Source: Anisus vortex (lineage: Eukaryota > Mollusca > Gastropoda > Planorbidae). Taken from it: 64,000 bases of DNA. Numbering within the stretch: the stretch's first letter is position 1; each line of letters begins with the position of its first letter. The notes below the pieces were generated by a model. The model had not been told where the DNA came from. It saw nothing but the letters and a program-made list of their open reading frames with translations, and ran no database searches. Shown piece after piece: positions 53,104-64,000 of this stretch. The position numbers were made by a program, and so were the translations under genes. The DNA lies in the NCBI GenBank assembly GCA_949126835.1, contig OX421505.1, forward strand, positions 6,332,587-6,396,586. Reading direction: 5' to 3'.

Positions 53104-53650
53104 AACCGTTTTATTATCTCCCTTTTGTTAAATTTCTGTTTCATAATTTGTTTCTAAAATGATGCCAAACAAGTTATGTTTTGTAATATAACTAATATTA
53201 CTGACTAATTATTGTTTCTTTATACAAATCCAGCATTATGGTTTTCATTTCAATATTTAATTAGAGGTCTAAACTTAATTTAGGTTAAACAGTTGTAAAT
53301 AAACATTTCCTATTTTAATTGTTTGTCGATTTAAGGAGTTGGTTTTCTAAACATTAAAAATTATAATAATTACAATAAGCTTATATGATCTAATGAATAA
53401 GCCTCTTATATTTTTTCAAGTAAGAAAACAAACAAATTTGTTTTAGAATTACTTATATTTATGTTTAATTAAAAAAGATGATCGATTATAAAAACTTTCT
53501 TAAATGTAATTTGTCTGAATCAACTAATGAGCGCCTTGTTATTGAATGCTTATTTCTAATTGTTCAATGTCATACACATAATAAATATAGAACAGAATAC
53601 ACAATCGCATTTTTCTTTCTGTTTTCGGAATAAATACCGACGCCTTACTG
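53104..53650 (+). repeat. Repeat H copy 8, right part
   Basis: Starts at GTTTTATTATCTCCC and continues to the AACAGAATACAC region. Gives a further empty site for the TIR element (TTTAGAATTACTTATA). Confidence 0.75.
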
Positions 53651-54113
53651 TTTAGACTCAGCGGACCTGGTTACACTATATATTTATGCTTATTTACAAT
53701 GTCTTTTTAATCAAATCTACAAGTTTGAACACCCAAAGCTAATGTTTTAGGCAAAAGGTACAAAGGCTGTTGTGTAATAAACTGCAACAATGATACGAAA
53801 ACGTGTGATTATTGTACAAATAAGCATGTCAAACTACATGGAGGCATCAATGGATATTTCATTCTGGAACCTATGTAAAAAAAAAATCATTTTCGGCTTA
53901 ATAATTGGTAGAATTGAGATTATCTAATTATAACCTTTATTGTAATAACAAAAATGTTGTGTATATTTATTTGACTTGAAAATTGTGTCCGTGATTTATG
54001 CATGTTTTTGTTGCTCAATGTTAAAGCGCTCTCGGTTTACATTATGTTTGTTGGTAGCGCTATATAGATAAAATTATTATTATTAATAATATTAAATATT
54101 AATTGAACTAGAT
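53651..54113. other. Spacer with reversed TATAGCGC repeat
   Basis: No gene seen. AAGCGCTCTCGG to GGTAGCGCTATATAG and (ATT)n at about 54020-54085 is the reverse of the repeat at 35790. Confidence 0.5.
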
Positions 54114-54741
54114 CTAGTGGTTATGCCCGTCAAATTGACGGAGAAACGAATTATTACAGTGTGTTTTGTTAAAAGAGAAGGAAAAAAATAATTAACACTA
54201 TTACAATTAAAGCTGTAGTGAAAACATATATTTCGGTATTTAGTTTTTGTATTTTTTTTATCCATTAAATAATAATTTAAAAATTTTGTTTACTAAAGCT
54301 TAAAAATAATATAATAAAGCGAACATCTACCATTAGTGAAAACCAAAACATGAATTGAAATTAGACATTACGTCATACTCTATCTTTTTTTTAAAAGTAC
54401 GACATTAAAACTCTCCAATTAAATTGCTGGTGCGTAAGTAAAAGCGTTCAACATAGTAATAGAACGTTCGAATGGAGATCATTCTGAAATGGCGCTCAGT
54501 TTAGAATTTTAACATACGGTGATTATCAATAGGTCTAAGTTTTTTGTTAAAAAATAATTAACGAATTAAGCAATATTGTTTGTATTATAAAACTTTCTTT
54601 TTGAGGACGTTTTCAATTTATACATTTAATTTTTGGCCCGACTAGTCAAACGGCTTCGGAGCCTATAGAGGACAAACATATAAATAAATTAATTCATAAA
54701 TTTGCAAACATATACATAAACAAACTTACGGTAATTACGTA
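54114..54741 (-). mobile_element. Helitron-like element, second copy
   Basis: Reverse orientation relative to 5503-6634. Minus-strand 3' end has CCGTCA-ATT-TGACGG, then GCATAACCACTAG. The 5' end near 54735 keeps AATTACCG but has lost the TC. It lacks the GC-rich insert; the middle is otherwise colinear though diverged. Confidence 0.7.
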
Positions 54742-54892
54742 TATTAATACCATATCAGAAAATAACAAAACATAATAAATGCTTTAATCAAAATATTATT
54801 TCAATATTTTAGGACGAATGATAGTTAAATGTATAGGTATTTCGTTTTTTCTAGGACTTGTTGGAACTCACGGTCTATGTATTTAGCTTATA

Positions 54893-55035
54893 AGTTTGCA
54901 GACGTTCCTTCTGGATAGAAGGTTAACGTAAGTCCACTAGGCCCGAAACTCCTGCATGTGGCAAGGGATTGGTCAGTGGCAGGACTAGAACCCAGACCGT
55001 TATATTGAGAGTCTAATGTACTTAGCCGCAGGACA
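54893..55035 (-). mobile_element. SINE family 2 copy
   Basis: Minus strand has GGTTAGTACATTAGAC (box-A region) and GGTTCTAGTCCTGCC (box B), then GGAGTTTCGGGCCTAGTGG and AACCTTCTATCCAGAAGG. tRNA-derived by layout. Related to 27535-27690. Confidence 0.65.
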
Positions 55036-55095
55036 GATGGGCCTCACCAATGATGTTGGGTTGTGTTAAAGGATGACAATCGTATGGCATCTCAC

Positions 55096-55176
55096 CTTCA
55101 GGTGTTGTTGTTTCTGGTGGTGGTGGTGGTGTTGCTGTTGTAGTTTCATCGTTGACCCGCGCTGTGTTGACCACAT
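55096..55176 (-). CDS. Candidate internal exon, Thr/Pro-rich
   Basis: On the minus strand an acceptor-like TTGTTGGTTTCAG precedes, and a donor-like GAAG/GTGAGA follows, an 81-bp segment. In the phase 1-1 frame it encodes VVNTARVNDETTTATPPPPP then ETTTPEG. Thr/Pro-rich linkers on symmetrical phase-1 exons are common in secreted or membrane proteins. The surroundings are among the few non-repeat stretches of the window, and a SINE lies downstream. I do not recognise a gene. A chance open frame cannot be excluded. Confidence 0.35.
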
Positions 55177-55690
55177 CTGAAACCAACAACAAACAAAATA
55201 TCACATAGTATTGTTTTACGTCTTAGTGGTGGTCATTATTTCAATTAGTTTCTCGAGTCATGGTCAAGGTAGAGTAAAACATATGGCCGGCAACTGTTAG
55301 GTTATAGCTGGTATTTATCTGCACTTGCGATTTTTGTCAGATTTAATGCATAATGTAATCACCGTCCCGCCCCCCTAATCTGCCTTTCTCAGAAACCGTT
55401 GAAATATAGCAATAGATCAAGGTTAAGTAAGACTACATAGAGTGCTTTGAATGTCGTTTACGTCACAATCGCACTGTAGGCATACAAGTCAAAAGTGGAA
55501 CAGTCTATGTATTCTTTCTTAAAAGCTTAAGTTAAACGTTATATAAGTTATAATTATAGAATTTGAATTGCAGTAGTGTTCAAACTAATTCAGGAACGTT
55601 CGTATCGCCAAATGGCCCTTCACTGCCCCCGAGAGCGTCAGCGCCCCATAGGCGCGAGTAACTATTTCGAACCCTTAGTCCATCGTGTCA
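55177..55690. other. Apparently unique sequence, no gene recognised
   Basis: Not matched elsewhere in the window. Would be intronic if the neighbouring exon is real. Confidence 0.4.
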
Positions 55691-56280
55691 GCCTTTCGGC
55701 AACATTATTTTTTTATTTCATTCTCAATTGAGAATTCCAAAATATGTTAATATTAAGACAATTGGTAACAAAAACTATACTTTAACAAAAGAGATCAGAA
55801 GTAATTTTACTATTTGAGTAGTTAATGTAATGTTTTAAAATGTACATATAATATCTTTAATCAAATAATATTTATATAACTTTCAACTATTTTTCATAGT
55901 TTAATACTTATAAAGCTTTTATTTGCAAGCCACTAATTATTTTCTATTATAAAAAATGAAAAAAACTTGTTAATAATATTAAATTAAAGAAAATGTTTTA
56001 TTATCTCCCTTTTGTTAAATTTATGTTTCCTAATTAATTTCTATAATGATGACAAAAGTTATGTTTTGTAATATAACTAATATTACTGATTAATTATTGT
56101 TTCTTTATAGAAATCCAGCATTATGGTTTTCAATCCAATAGTTCATTACAGGTATTAACTTCATTTAGGTTAAACAGTTTTAAATAAGCATTTCCTGCTT
56201 TAATTGTTTGTCGATTTAAGGAGTTTGTTTTTTAAACATAAAAAAAAAAAAAAAAAACCCATAAAAACACAGTTTTTTTT
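55691..56280 (+). repeat. Repeat H copy 9
   Basis: Hairpin shortened to ATTCTCAATTGAGAAT (loop lost) near 55718, other landmarks normal. Ends in a poly-A run. Confidence 0.75.
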
Positions 56281-56550
56281 ATTATACTCCCTTTCTTTTT
56301 AAACTAAGTTTATATTTAATTTATATTTTGATTGATTAAAATAAATATAAGTGATATCATACCTTATGAATTTCCACACTAAAATTTTGCGCATCCTTTT
56401 TTTTCTAGCTTTAGCCCGCAAAAAAAAAAAAAAAAAAAAGATAATTTGCTTTCTTTCGACTATATTGTGTAGTTTTCGTTCTATTTCTTTCGTAAAAACG
56501 AAAATATCCGAAAAGTTTATTTACTTTCGTCTCTTCCGGTAGAGGCAGCC

Positions 56551-56757
56551 ATGTTTCCATTTTCTTCGATTCACAAATTGATCGAATGTATTAGTAACTA
56601 TTTCAAAGGCTATGATGCTCAACATTTGAAAGAATGTATTGTTAGTCTGGGCAAGTCTGTTACGCAAGTTTCAGCTCGATTGGACGACGGGAAGTGGTCG
56701 AAAAATCGATGCAAAGTTTTCCAAGCAAGCAAGCAACCAAGCAGACAGACAATATGA
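56551..56757 (+). CDS. Small ORF, unknown (possible first exon)
   Basis: ATG in the context GCAGCCATGT, 68 codons beginning MFPFSSIHKLIECI. The region just upstream (CTCTTCCGGTAGAGGCAGCC) is less AT-rich than its surroundings and not seen elsewhere in the window. No domain recognised. May be chance. Confidence 0.2.
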   Translation: MFPFSSIHKLIECISNYFKGYDAQHLKECIVSLGKSVTQVSARLDDGKWSKNRCKVFQASKQPSRQTI

Positions 56758-56868
56758 GTTAATAGAAAGAAAGTAATAATATTATTACAAATTATGATCT
56801 AGTAAAGAAGACTTATATTTATTTTAAAAAAGTGTTTTATAATTAATTATATTTATGTTTAATCGGAG

Positions 56869-57324
56869 ATGATAATAAAAATAATATTCTTATATGCTTG
56901 CGAGTCATGGACACTAACAGCGGAGCTGGAAAATAGGATAAACGCCATGGAAATGAGCTGCTTCAGGACCATGCTCGGTATCTGTTACAAAGACCATATC
57001 ACCAACGAACAGATAAGAAAAAGAATACAACAGGAAATTGGAAAGTATGAAGACCTGCTGGCCACAGCCAAGAAAAGAAAACTGGAATGGTATGGCCACG
57101 TCACCAGAACCAACGGGCTTGCAAAGACCATCCTGCAGGGTACCACCAGAGGAGGCAGAAAGAGAGGAAGACCAAAGAAACGTTGGGAAGATAATATCAA
57201 GGAATGGACAGGTACAAAACTGTGCGAGGCAATGAGAACGGCTGAGAAACGGGAGGAGTGGAGGAGGCTGGTTTACATGTCATCTGTGGCGCCCCAACGG
57301 TCTAACAGACTACGGGATATGTAG
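56869..57324 (+). pseudogene. LINE ORF2 C-terminal fragment (RTE-like)
   Basis: 151 codons open to a natural-looking stop. ACESWTLTAELENRI, CFRTMLGICYKDHITNEQI, LEWYGHVTRTNGLAKTILQG, GGRKRGRPKKRWEDNIKEWT and ending APQRSNRLRDM. This is the well-known C-terminal region of endonuclease-reverse transcriptase LINEs. The RT itself is missing (5' truncation), so it is a dead fragment despite the open frame. A short A-rich tail follows (57345). Confidence 0.85.
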
Positions 57325-57344
57325 GATGTAGGTAGGGTAGGATA

Positions 57345-58330
57345 ATAAAAAAAACAGCTAAATTAACTCTCAAAATTTCTGAAAGAAAAGGAACAAAAAA
57401 GATAAGAATAGCAAACCAAGCAGCAGGTATTTCCTCACATTTAGTACAAAAGGACACCGTCGTCGTCTCCCACACCTTTATTTGCACTGATTAACTTGCC
57501 CTCACTATACCCGTCTATGTAAAACAATTTTAAAACAAACACATTGGAAACACATTGGAAACACATTGGAAACACATTGGAAACTAGAAGCACACTGGAA
57601 ACACGTTGGAAAGACTTTCTCGACCTTTAGTCAGAGTGTAATAAAAAGGTTGACAGTCGACACATTTTGTCCCATTTTCTACTTGACTGCCCAAAAAAAA
57701 AATCAGTTGGTCAGAATCGTGTCACCCACTTTGCATTTATCTTTGCTTGGATATTAAAGAATAACGCGCGCCCTAAAAGTTTATTATTTCTAAGCTAAGT
57801 AACGAAAAAGCTAACAGACTGGATAGCAAGGGAGATAACATGGGACCAATGTGAAAGACCTGTCAGCTACAACACAGTAAACACATGCTAAAAAAACAAC
57901 TTTAAGAAGAAAGGGCTTTATCAACAGGCACAGGGAATACCTGAAAGAAAAAAAATTACAAAGAAATGAATCAGTCTAACGAACAAGACAACATAAGGTT
58001 CCTCCACCCGCAAAATCTTTATAACATGCAATATCAACTGTTAAGACCTATGTACTGGCCACACAACTTTCTTTGTACAAATGGCACACACTAAAATCAC
58101 ACGAATTCCTCATCACTGACCTTATTTAAAAGACAAACAAACAAACAAACAAAAGATTATAAATAATCTAACACTTATTTATTAAGTAAGGGAACAAACT
58201 CTTACGTCCTAATTTTAACTCGGGTTACCTACCCTCCCATATGCCAAGGGCGTTAACCAACCAGCTTAACCTATCCTTGGTAACTGTGTCAAGAGTGATG
58301 CATCTTTAGAGCAACGATAACTGCGGCGTC
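57345..58330 (+). repeat. Dispersed repeat family D, copy 3 (longest)
   Basis: Part 1 to 57780 matches 14291 and 26341; part 2 from 57790 matches 14961-15300 and 27750-28000. Contains four tandem CACATTGGAAA units near 57540-57580. No intact frame. Confidence 0.75.
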
Positions 58331-59112
58331 TATGACGTCACTTCGATAACACGGCGAAATAGGATGATGGGGAGGGGGGGGGGACGAGTTTTGGGATCTA
58401 AAAGATAGTTTCCTTACTCACAATAAAGAAATGTCACTACACAGTTTGAAGGAAGAGCCCTACATCGTTAGGTCAACTATCTCTAGTAACATAGACTAGT
58501 GGTTCATAAACCGTTTGATAATATTGTGCCAAAGAAGTATTTCTAAATCGTTCAGCGTGCCAACAACCTTAACTGTTATCCTGCAATTTTCATGCAGAAG
58601 CACAGCCCGCACAAGCCTATGTAGCACGCCAGGGCAAAAGTTTCAGCGACGCCCCCCTTGTATACTGTCACTGCTTTGTTTAGTGGTATACTTAGACTAT
58701 ATTTGCCGCCCCTAGAATTGTCGCCCTCGGGCATATGCCCCCTCTGCTTACCCCCACCCCTCTCCAACCCCATGTTAGGGCACTGTGCAGAAGATATTAA
58801 GCTTCATTTCGGTTGTCTTACATGTGTTATTCAAAACTGCTCTGTGCGCCAATGCTGGCACGCATGGCATTGGTTGCCGATCCATGGACTAGAGTGTAGT
58901 CCTACCAATACGTTTAATAAAAACAGTGTGTTTTATAAGATTTATATGCTTGCCAATTTTACCGCTTTGTGATTTTGCCGAATTTACCCTTGCCAAATTT
59001 ACCGAACACCAATGCTAGCACTTGCCATCATTTTTTTAATTTTTTTTCAAAAGTAGGCGCTCGTAACTATTTCGCTCCCCTAGTTCATCCTGGCAGCATT
59101 TCTGATACAAAA
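58331..59112. other. Mixed spacer, no gene
   Basis: G-run near 58372, a C/CT-rich segment around 58645-58770 that looks like a degraded hAT-type MITE, and TTACCCTTGCC short repeats at about 58950-59010. The 104-codon plus frame (58658-58972) crosses these and has no domain. Confidence 0.4.
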
Positions 59113-59512
59113 TATTTATTTGATTCTCAGTGTGATTGAGAATTCCAAAAATACGCAAAATATATATTGTTTATGATCTACAATTTAACGGAATGGATAC
59201 TTAGTAATTATTCTGCTTGGGTAGTTAATGTAATGTCTAATAGTGAACATATAAATTCTTTAGTCATAGAATATTTATATAATTTTTAACTAGTTTTCAT
59301 AGTTTGATCCTTCTAAAAAATTTAGTTACAAGCCATTTATTATTTTGGTTGATACCAAATGAAAGAAACTTGTTAGTAATATTAAACTGAAGTAAACGGT
59401 TTTATTATCTCCCTTTTGTTAAATTAAAGTTTCCTAATTGGTTTCTATAATGATGCCAAACAAGTAATGCTTTGTAATGTAACTAATATTAATGATTAAT
59501 TATTTTTTCCAT
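59113..59512 (+). repeat. Repeat H copy 10
   Basis: Opens GATTCTCAGTGTGATTGAG, ends near TTAATGATTAATTATTTTTT where a LINE piece begins. Confidence 0.75.
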
Positions 59513-59518
59513 TCCATT

Positions 59519-59790
59519 CCAGTGGCAGCTGGAACAAGAAAGAGAGCTCGCCCTTGCCCGCGTTTCAAAGACGTCTGCAAAAAAGACTTGTTACTGGCAC
59601 GCATTGACCACAAAAAGTAGGAGGGTCTTGCTGAAGAACGCACCTCCTGGCGGTCCAAGGTGCGTGAGGGCACTCGAGCCGCAGAAGCCACCCTTACAGA
59701 AAGGAGTGAAGAGAAGCGAGCCAGGAGTAAGGCGAGAGGTAGAGGAAAAGAAGACTGCGCCATCGTCCCTTGAGGATGGAAGGATGTCAT
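59519..59790 (+). pseudogene. LINE C-terminal fragment
   Basis: One plus frame reads AGTRKRARPCPRFKDVCKKD, LARIDHKK, a TAG, EGLAEERTSWRSKVREGTRA and then charged residues. The RFKDVCKxDL...WExLAxxRxxWR pattern is typical of endonuclease-type LINE C-termini; TAG replaces the usual Trp. Other frames over it are artefacts. Confidence 0.75.
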
Positions 59791-60270
59791 ATCATAATTT
59801 AATAATAAATCAGGGGTCAAAAAGTTTAGTAAACGTTAATATTCAAATAATGTGATTTTTAGTTCTATTTTAAAGTCACAATAAACGAGCACATAAACAA
59901 GTCTAAACAATGTTTTTTTTATTGTGATCTACTAATGCAAGTCTCAATGAATTATTTAACTGTAGCGCCGATTGGTAAGTCCTGAGCATGGTGACTTGTT
60001 CTGTGAGTTAAAATAAACAAAATTTGTTTAATTCGGTACATTCAATGGTTTGGTATTTATAACGGTTCTATAAAATTGTTTTACGGTGTGAAAAAAATGT
60101 AATTGCCAATATTTTCACAGACATTGTTTTTTAATATAAGAAAAAGTTAATTTGTTGCTTTAAAAATCGGATGCATTGTTCTTTCTCAAAGCAAATCTGT
60201 ATAAGTGAAAAAGATAATGAATGATGCACCGAAAAAGGTTAACTGTGTACAATAAATCGAAGAACCAAAC
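59791..60270. repeat. AT-rich tail of composite block
   Basis: CAGGGGTCAAAAAG and AATAATGTGATTTTTAGTTC match the block after RT fragments elsewhere. From about 59930 onward no feature is recognised. Confidence 0.5.
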
Positions 60271-63200
60271 AACTTCTCATCATGGCCATAGTCACCTCCG
60301 TCAACGCTGCCATTATAACTTCTCATCATGGCCATAGTCACCTCCGTCAACGCTGCCATTATAACTTCTCATCATGGCCATAGTCACCTCCGTCAACGCT
60401 GCCATTATAACTTCTCATAATGGCCATAGTCACCTCCGTCAACGCTGCCATTATAAATTCTCATCATGGCCATAGTCACCTCCGTCAACGCTGCCATTAT
60501 AACTTCTCATCATGGCCATAGTCACCTCCGTCAACGCTGCCATTATAACTTCTCATCATGGCCATAGTCACCTCCGTCAACGCTGCCATTATAACTTCTC
60601 ATCATGGCCATAGTCACCTCCGTCAACGCTGCCATTATAACTTCTCATCATGGCCATAGTCACGTCCGTCAACGCTCCCAATATAACTTCTCATCATGGC
60701 CATAGTCACCTCTGTCAACGCTGCCATTATAACTTCTCATCATGGCCATAGTCACCTCCGTCAACGCTGCCATTATAACTTCTCATCATGGCCATAGTCA
60801 CCTCCGTCAACGCTGCCATTACAACTTCTCATCATGGCCATAGTCACCTCCGTCAACGCTGCCATTATAACTTCTCATCATGGCCATAGTCACCTCCGTC
60901 AACGCTGCCATTATAACTTCTCATCATGGCCATAGTCACCTCCGTCAACGCTGCCATTATAACTTCTCATCATGGCCATAGTCACCTCCGTCAACGCTGC
61001 CATTATAACATTCTCATCATGGCCATAGTCATCTCCGTCAACGCTGCCATTATAACTTCTCATCATGGCCATAGTCACCTCCGTCAACGCTGCCATTATA
61101 ACTTCTCATCATGGCCATAGTCACCTCCGTCAACGCTGCCATTATAACTTCTCATCATGGCCATAGTCACCTCCGTCAACGCTGCCATTATAACATTCTC
61201 ATCATGGCCATAGTCACCTCAGTCAACGCTGCCATTATAACTTCTCATCATGGCCATAGTCACCTCCGTCAACGCTGCCATTATAACTTCTCATCATGGC
61301 CATAGTCACCTCCGTCAACGCTGCCATTATAACTTCTCATCATGGGCATAGTCACCTCCGTCAACGCTGCCATTATAACTTCTCATCATGGCCATAGTCA
61401 TCTCCGTCAACGCTGCCATTATAACTTCTCATCATGGCCATAGTCACCTCCGTCAACGCTGCCATTATAACTTCTCATCATGGCCATATTCACCTCCGTC
61501 AACGCTGCCATTATAACTTCTCATCATGGCCATAGTCAACTCAGTCAACGCTGCCATTATAACTTCTCATCATGGCCATAGTCACCTCCGTCAACGCTGC
61601 CTTTATAACCTCTCATCATGGCCATAGTCACCTCCGTCAACGCTGCCATTATAACTTCTCATCATGGCCATAGTCACCTCCGTCAACGCTGCCATTATAA
61701 CTTCTCATCATGGCCATAGTCACCTCCGTCAACGCTGCCATTATAACTTCTCATCATGGCCATAGTCACCTCCGTCAACGCTGCCATTATAACTTCTCAT
61801 CATGGCCATAGTCACTTCCGTCAACGCTGCCATTATAACTTCTCATCCTAGCCATAGTCACCTCCGTCAACGCTGCCATTATAACTTCTCATCATGGCCA
61901 TAGTCACCTCCGTCAACGCTGCCATTATAACTTCTCATCATGGCCATAGTCACCTCCGTCAACGCTGCCATTATAACTTCTCATCATGGCCATAGTCCCC
62001 TCCGTCAACGCTGCCATTATAACTTCTCATCATGGCCATAGTCACCTCCGTCAACGCTGCCATTATAACTTCTCATCATGGCCATAGTCACCTCCGTCAA
62101 CGCTGCCATTATAACTTCTCATCATGGCCATAGTCACCTCCGTCAACGCTGCCATTATAACATTCTCATCATGGCCATAGTCACCTCCGTCAACGCTGCC
62201 ATTATAACTTCTCATCATGGCCATAGTCACCTCAGTCAACGCTGCCATTATAACTTCTCATCATGGCCATAGTCACCTCAGTCAACGCTGCCATTATAAC
62301 TTCTCATCATGGCCATAGTCACCTCCGTCAACGCTGCCATTATAACTTCTCATCATGGCCATAGTCACCTCCGTCAACGCTGCCATTATAACTTCTCATC
62401 ATGGCCATAGTCACCTCCGTCAACGCTGCCATTATAACTTCTCATCATGGCCATAGTCACCTCCGTCAACGCTGCCATTATAACTTCTCATCATGGCCAT
62501 AGTCACCTCCGTCAACGCTGCCATTATAACTTCTCATCATGGCCATAGTCACCTCCGTCAACGCTGCCATTATAACTTCTCATCATGGCCATAGTCACCT
62601 CCGTCAACGCTGCCATTATAACTTCTCATCATGGCCATAGTCACCTCCGTCAACGCTGCCATTATAACTTCTCATCATGGCCATAGTCACCTCCGTCAAC
62701 GCTGCCATTATAACTTCTCATCATGGCCATAGTCACCTCCGTCAACGCTGCCATTATAACTTCTCATCATGGCCATAGTCTCCTCCGTCAACGCTGCCAT
62801 TATAACTTCTCATCATGGCCATAGTCACCTCCGTCAACGCTGCCATTATAACTTCTCATCATGGCCGTAGTCTCCTCCGTCAACGCTGCCATTATAACTT
62901 CTCATCATGGCCGTAGTCACCTCCGTCATCGCTGCCATTATAACTTCTCATCATGGCCGTAGTCACCTCCGTCATCGCTGCCATTATAACTTCTCATCAT
63001 GGCCGTAGTCACCTCCGTCATCGCTGCCATTATAACTTCTCATCATGGCCATAGTCACCTCCATCAACGCTGCCATTATAACTTCTCATCATGGTCATAG
63101 TCACCTCCGTCAACGCTGCCATTATAACTTCTCATCATGGCCATAGTCACCTCCATCAACGCTGCCATTATAACTTCTCATCATGGTCATAGTCACCTCC

Positions 63201-64000
63201 GTCAACGCTGCCATTATAACTTCTCATCATGGCAATAGTCACCTCCGTCAACGCTACCATTACAACTTCTCATCATGGCCATAGTCACCTCCGTCAACGC
63301 TGCCATTACAACTTCTCATCATGGCCATAGTCACCTCCGTCAACGCTGCCATTATAACTTCTCATCATGGCCATAGTCACCTCCGTCAACGCTGCCATTA
63401 TAACTTCTCATCATTGCCATAGTCACCTCCGTCAACGCTGCCATTATAACTTCTCATCATGGCCATAGTCACCTCCGTCAACGCTGCCATTATAACTTCT
63501 CATCATAACCATAGTCACCTCCGTCAACGCTGCCATTATAACATTCTCATCATGGCCATAGTCACCTACGTCAACGCTGCCATTATAACTTCTCATAATG
63601 GCCATAGTCAACTCCGTCAACGCTGCCATTATAACTTCTCATCATGGCCATAGTCAACTCCGTCAACGCTGCCATTATAACTTCTCATCATGGCCATAGT
63701 CACCTCCGTCAACGCTGCCTTTATAACCTCTCATCATGGCCATAGTCACCTCCGTCAACGCTGCCATTATAACTTCTCATCATGGTCATAGTCACCTCCG
63801 TCAACGCTGCCATTATAACTTCTCATCATGGCCATAGTCACCTCCGTCAACGCTGCCATTATAACTTCTCATCATGGCCATAGTCACCTCCGTCAACGCT
63901 GCCATTATAACTTCTCATCATGGCCATAGTCACCTCCGTCAACGCTGCCATTATAACTTCTCATCATGGCCATAGTCACCTCCGTCAACGCTACCATTAC
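60271..64000 (+). repeat. 46-bp minisatellite, about 81 units, runs off the window
   Basis: Unit AACTTCTCATCATGGCCATA followed by GTCACCTCCGTCAACGCTGC and CATTAT. About 3730 bp with scattered point variants and occasional 47-bp units carrying an extra A (ATAACATTCTC, near 61008, 61192, 62160 and 63540). Because 46 is not a multiple of 3 the frames rotate, and the paired 61-64-codon frames on both strands appear only where a 47-bp unit occurs. GC-richer than the rest of the window. No spacer structure. Confidence 0.97.

Noticed and set aside
58658..58972. 104-codon plus-strand ORF
   Set aside because: Spans a C-rich MITE-like piece and short TTACC repeats; no family signature.
60271..64000. 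CRISPR-like or protein-repeat array, and paired 61-64-codon frames on both strands
   Set aside because: Contiguous 46-bp units without spacers; frames exist only around 47-bp units and rotate, so no repeat protein is encoded.

Overview
This window looks like AT-rich, repeat-dominated DNA from an invertebrate animal. It holds mosaics of LINE, SINE, hAT, Helitron and LTR-retrotransposon sequence and has no operons, rRNA genes or convincing tRNA genes. A mollusc is a plausible guess from its general look (GAT-tailed LINEs, TAGGCCTA-rich tracts, Gmr1-like Ty3/gypsy element), but nothing in the sequence proves the taxon. I found no complete host gene. The best host candidate is one 81-bp Thr/Pro-rich exon-like segment near 55.1 kb on the minus strand.

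The centrepiece is an 8365-bp LTR retrotransposon at 15886-24250 on the minus strand. It has 511-bp LTRs that differ at only four positions, a perfect 5-bp target duplication (GTTGT), a primer-binding site resembling tRNA-Leu, and a purine-rich tract. Its genes run gag (with a SCAN-like capsid and a CCHC knuckle), protease, INTEGRASE, then reverse transcriptase-RNase H. Integrase before RT is the copia-like order known for the Gmr1 group of Ty3/gypsy elements. The copy is broken by two one-base shifts in A-runs, an amber stop in the integrase tail, a YVND instead of YVDD at the RT active site, and a nested LINE 3' end in the protease.

Almost everything else belongs to a composite repeat that recurs several times: CT-rich tract, a ~380-bp block, a hAT MITE, a 41-bp seed that can become a minisatellite, a LINE 3' end with a GAT tail, an AT-rich block, a deleted SINE, a short RT fragment, and an AT-rich block (repeat H) with a conserved ATTCTCAAT-GTG-ATTGAGAAT hairpin. 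Because the copies are paralogous, they supply empty sites for younger insertions: the Gmr1-like element, a solo LTR (34443-34827), a 5-kb TIR element with an apparent AT duplication (35147-40144), a Helitron carrying a GC-rich insert (5503-6634), several hAT MITEs and a SINE.

Layout: 1-13.4 kb composite copies with a Helitron and a long TCTA/TCTG tract; 13.4-15.9 kb MITEs and dispersed family D; 15.9-24.3 kb Gmr1-like element; 24.3-29.2 kb LINE, SINE and family D pieces; 29.2-31.6 kb TAGGCCTA-rich DNA; 31.6-35.1 kb composite copy duplicating 1.4-3.4 kb; 35.1-40.1 kb TIR element; 40.1-51.9 kb composite copies with large satellite expansions; 52.0-53.1 kb CR1/jockey-like RT pseudogene; 53.1-60.3 kb repeat H copies, second Helitron, candidate exon and two LINE C-termini; 60.3 kb to the window edge a 46-bp minisatellite of about 81 units.
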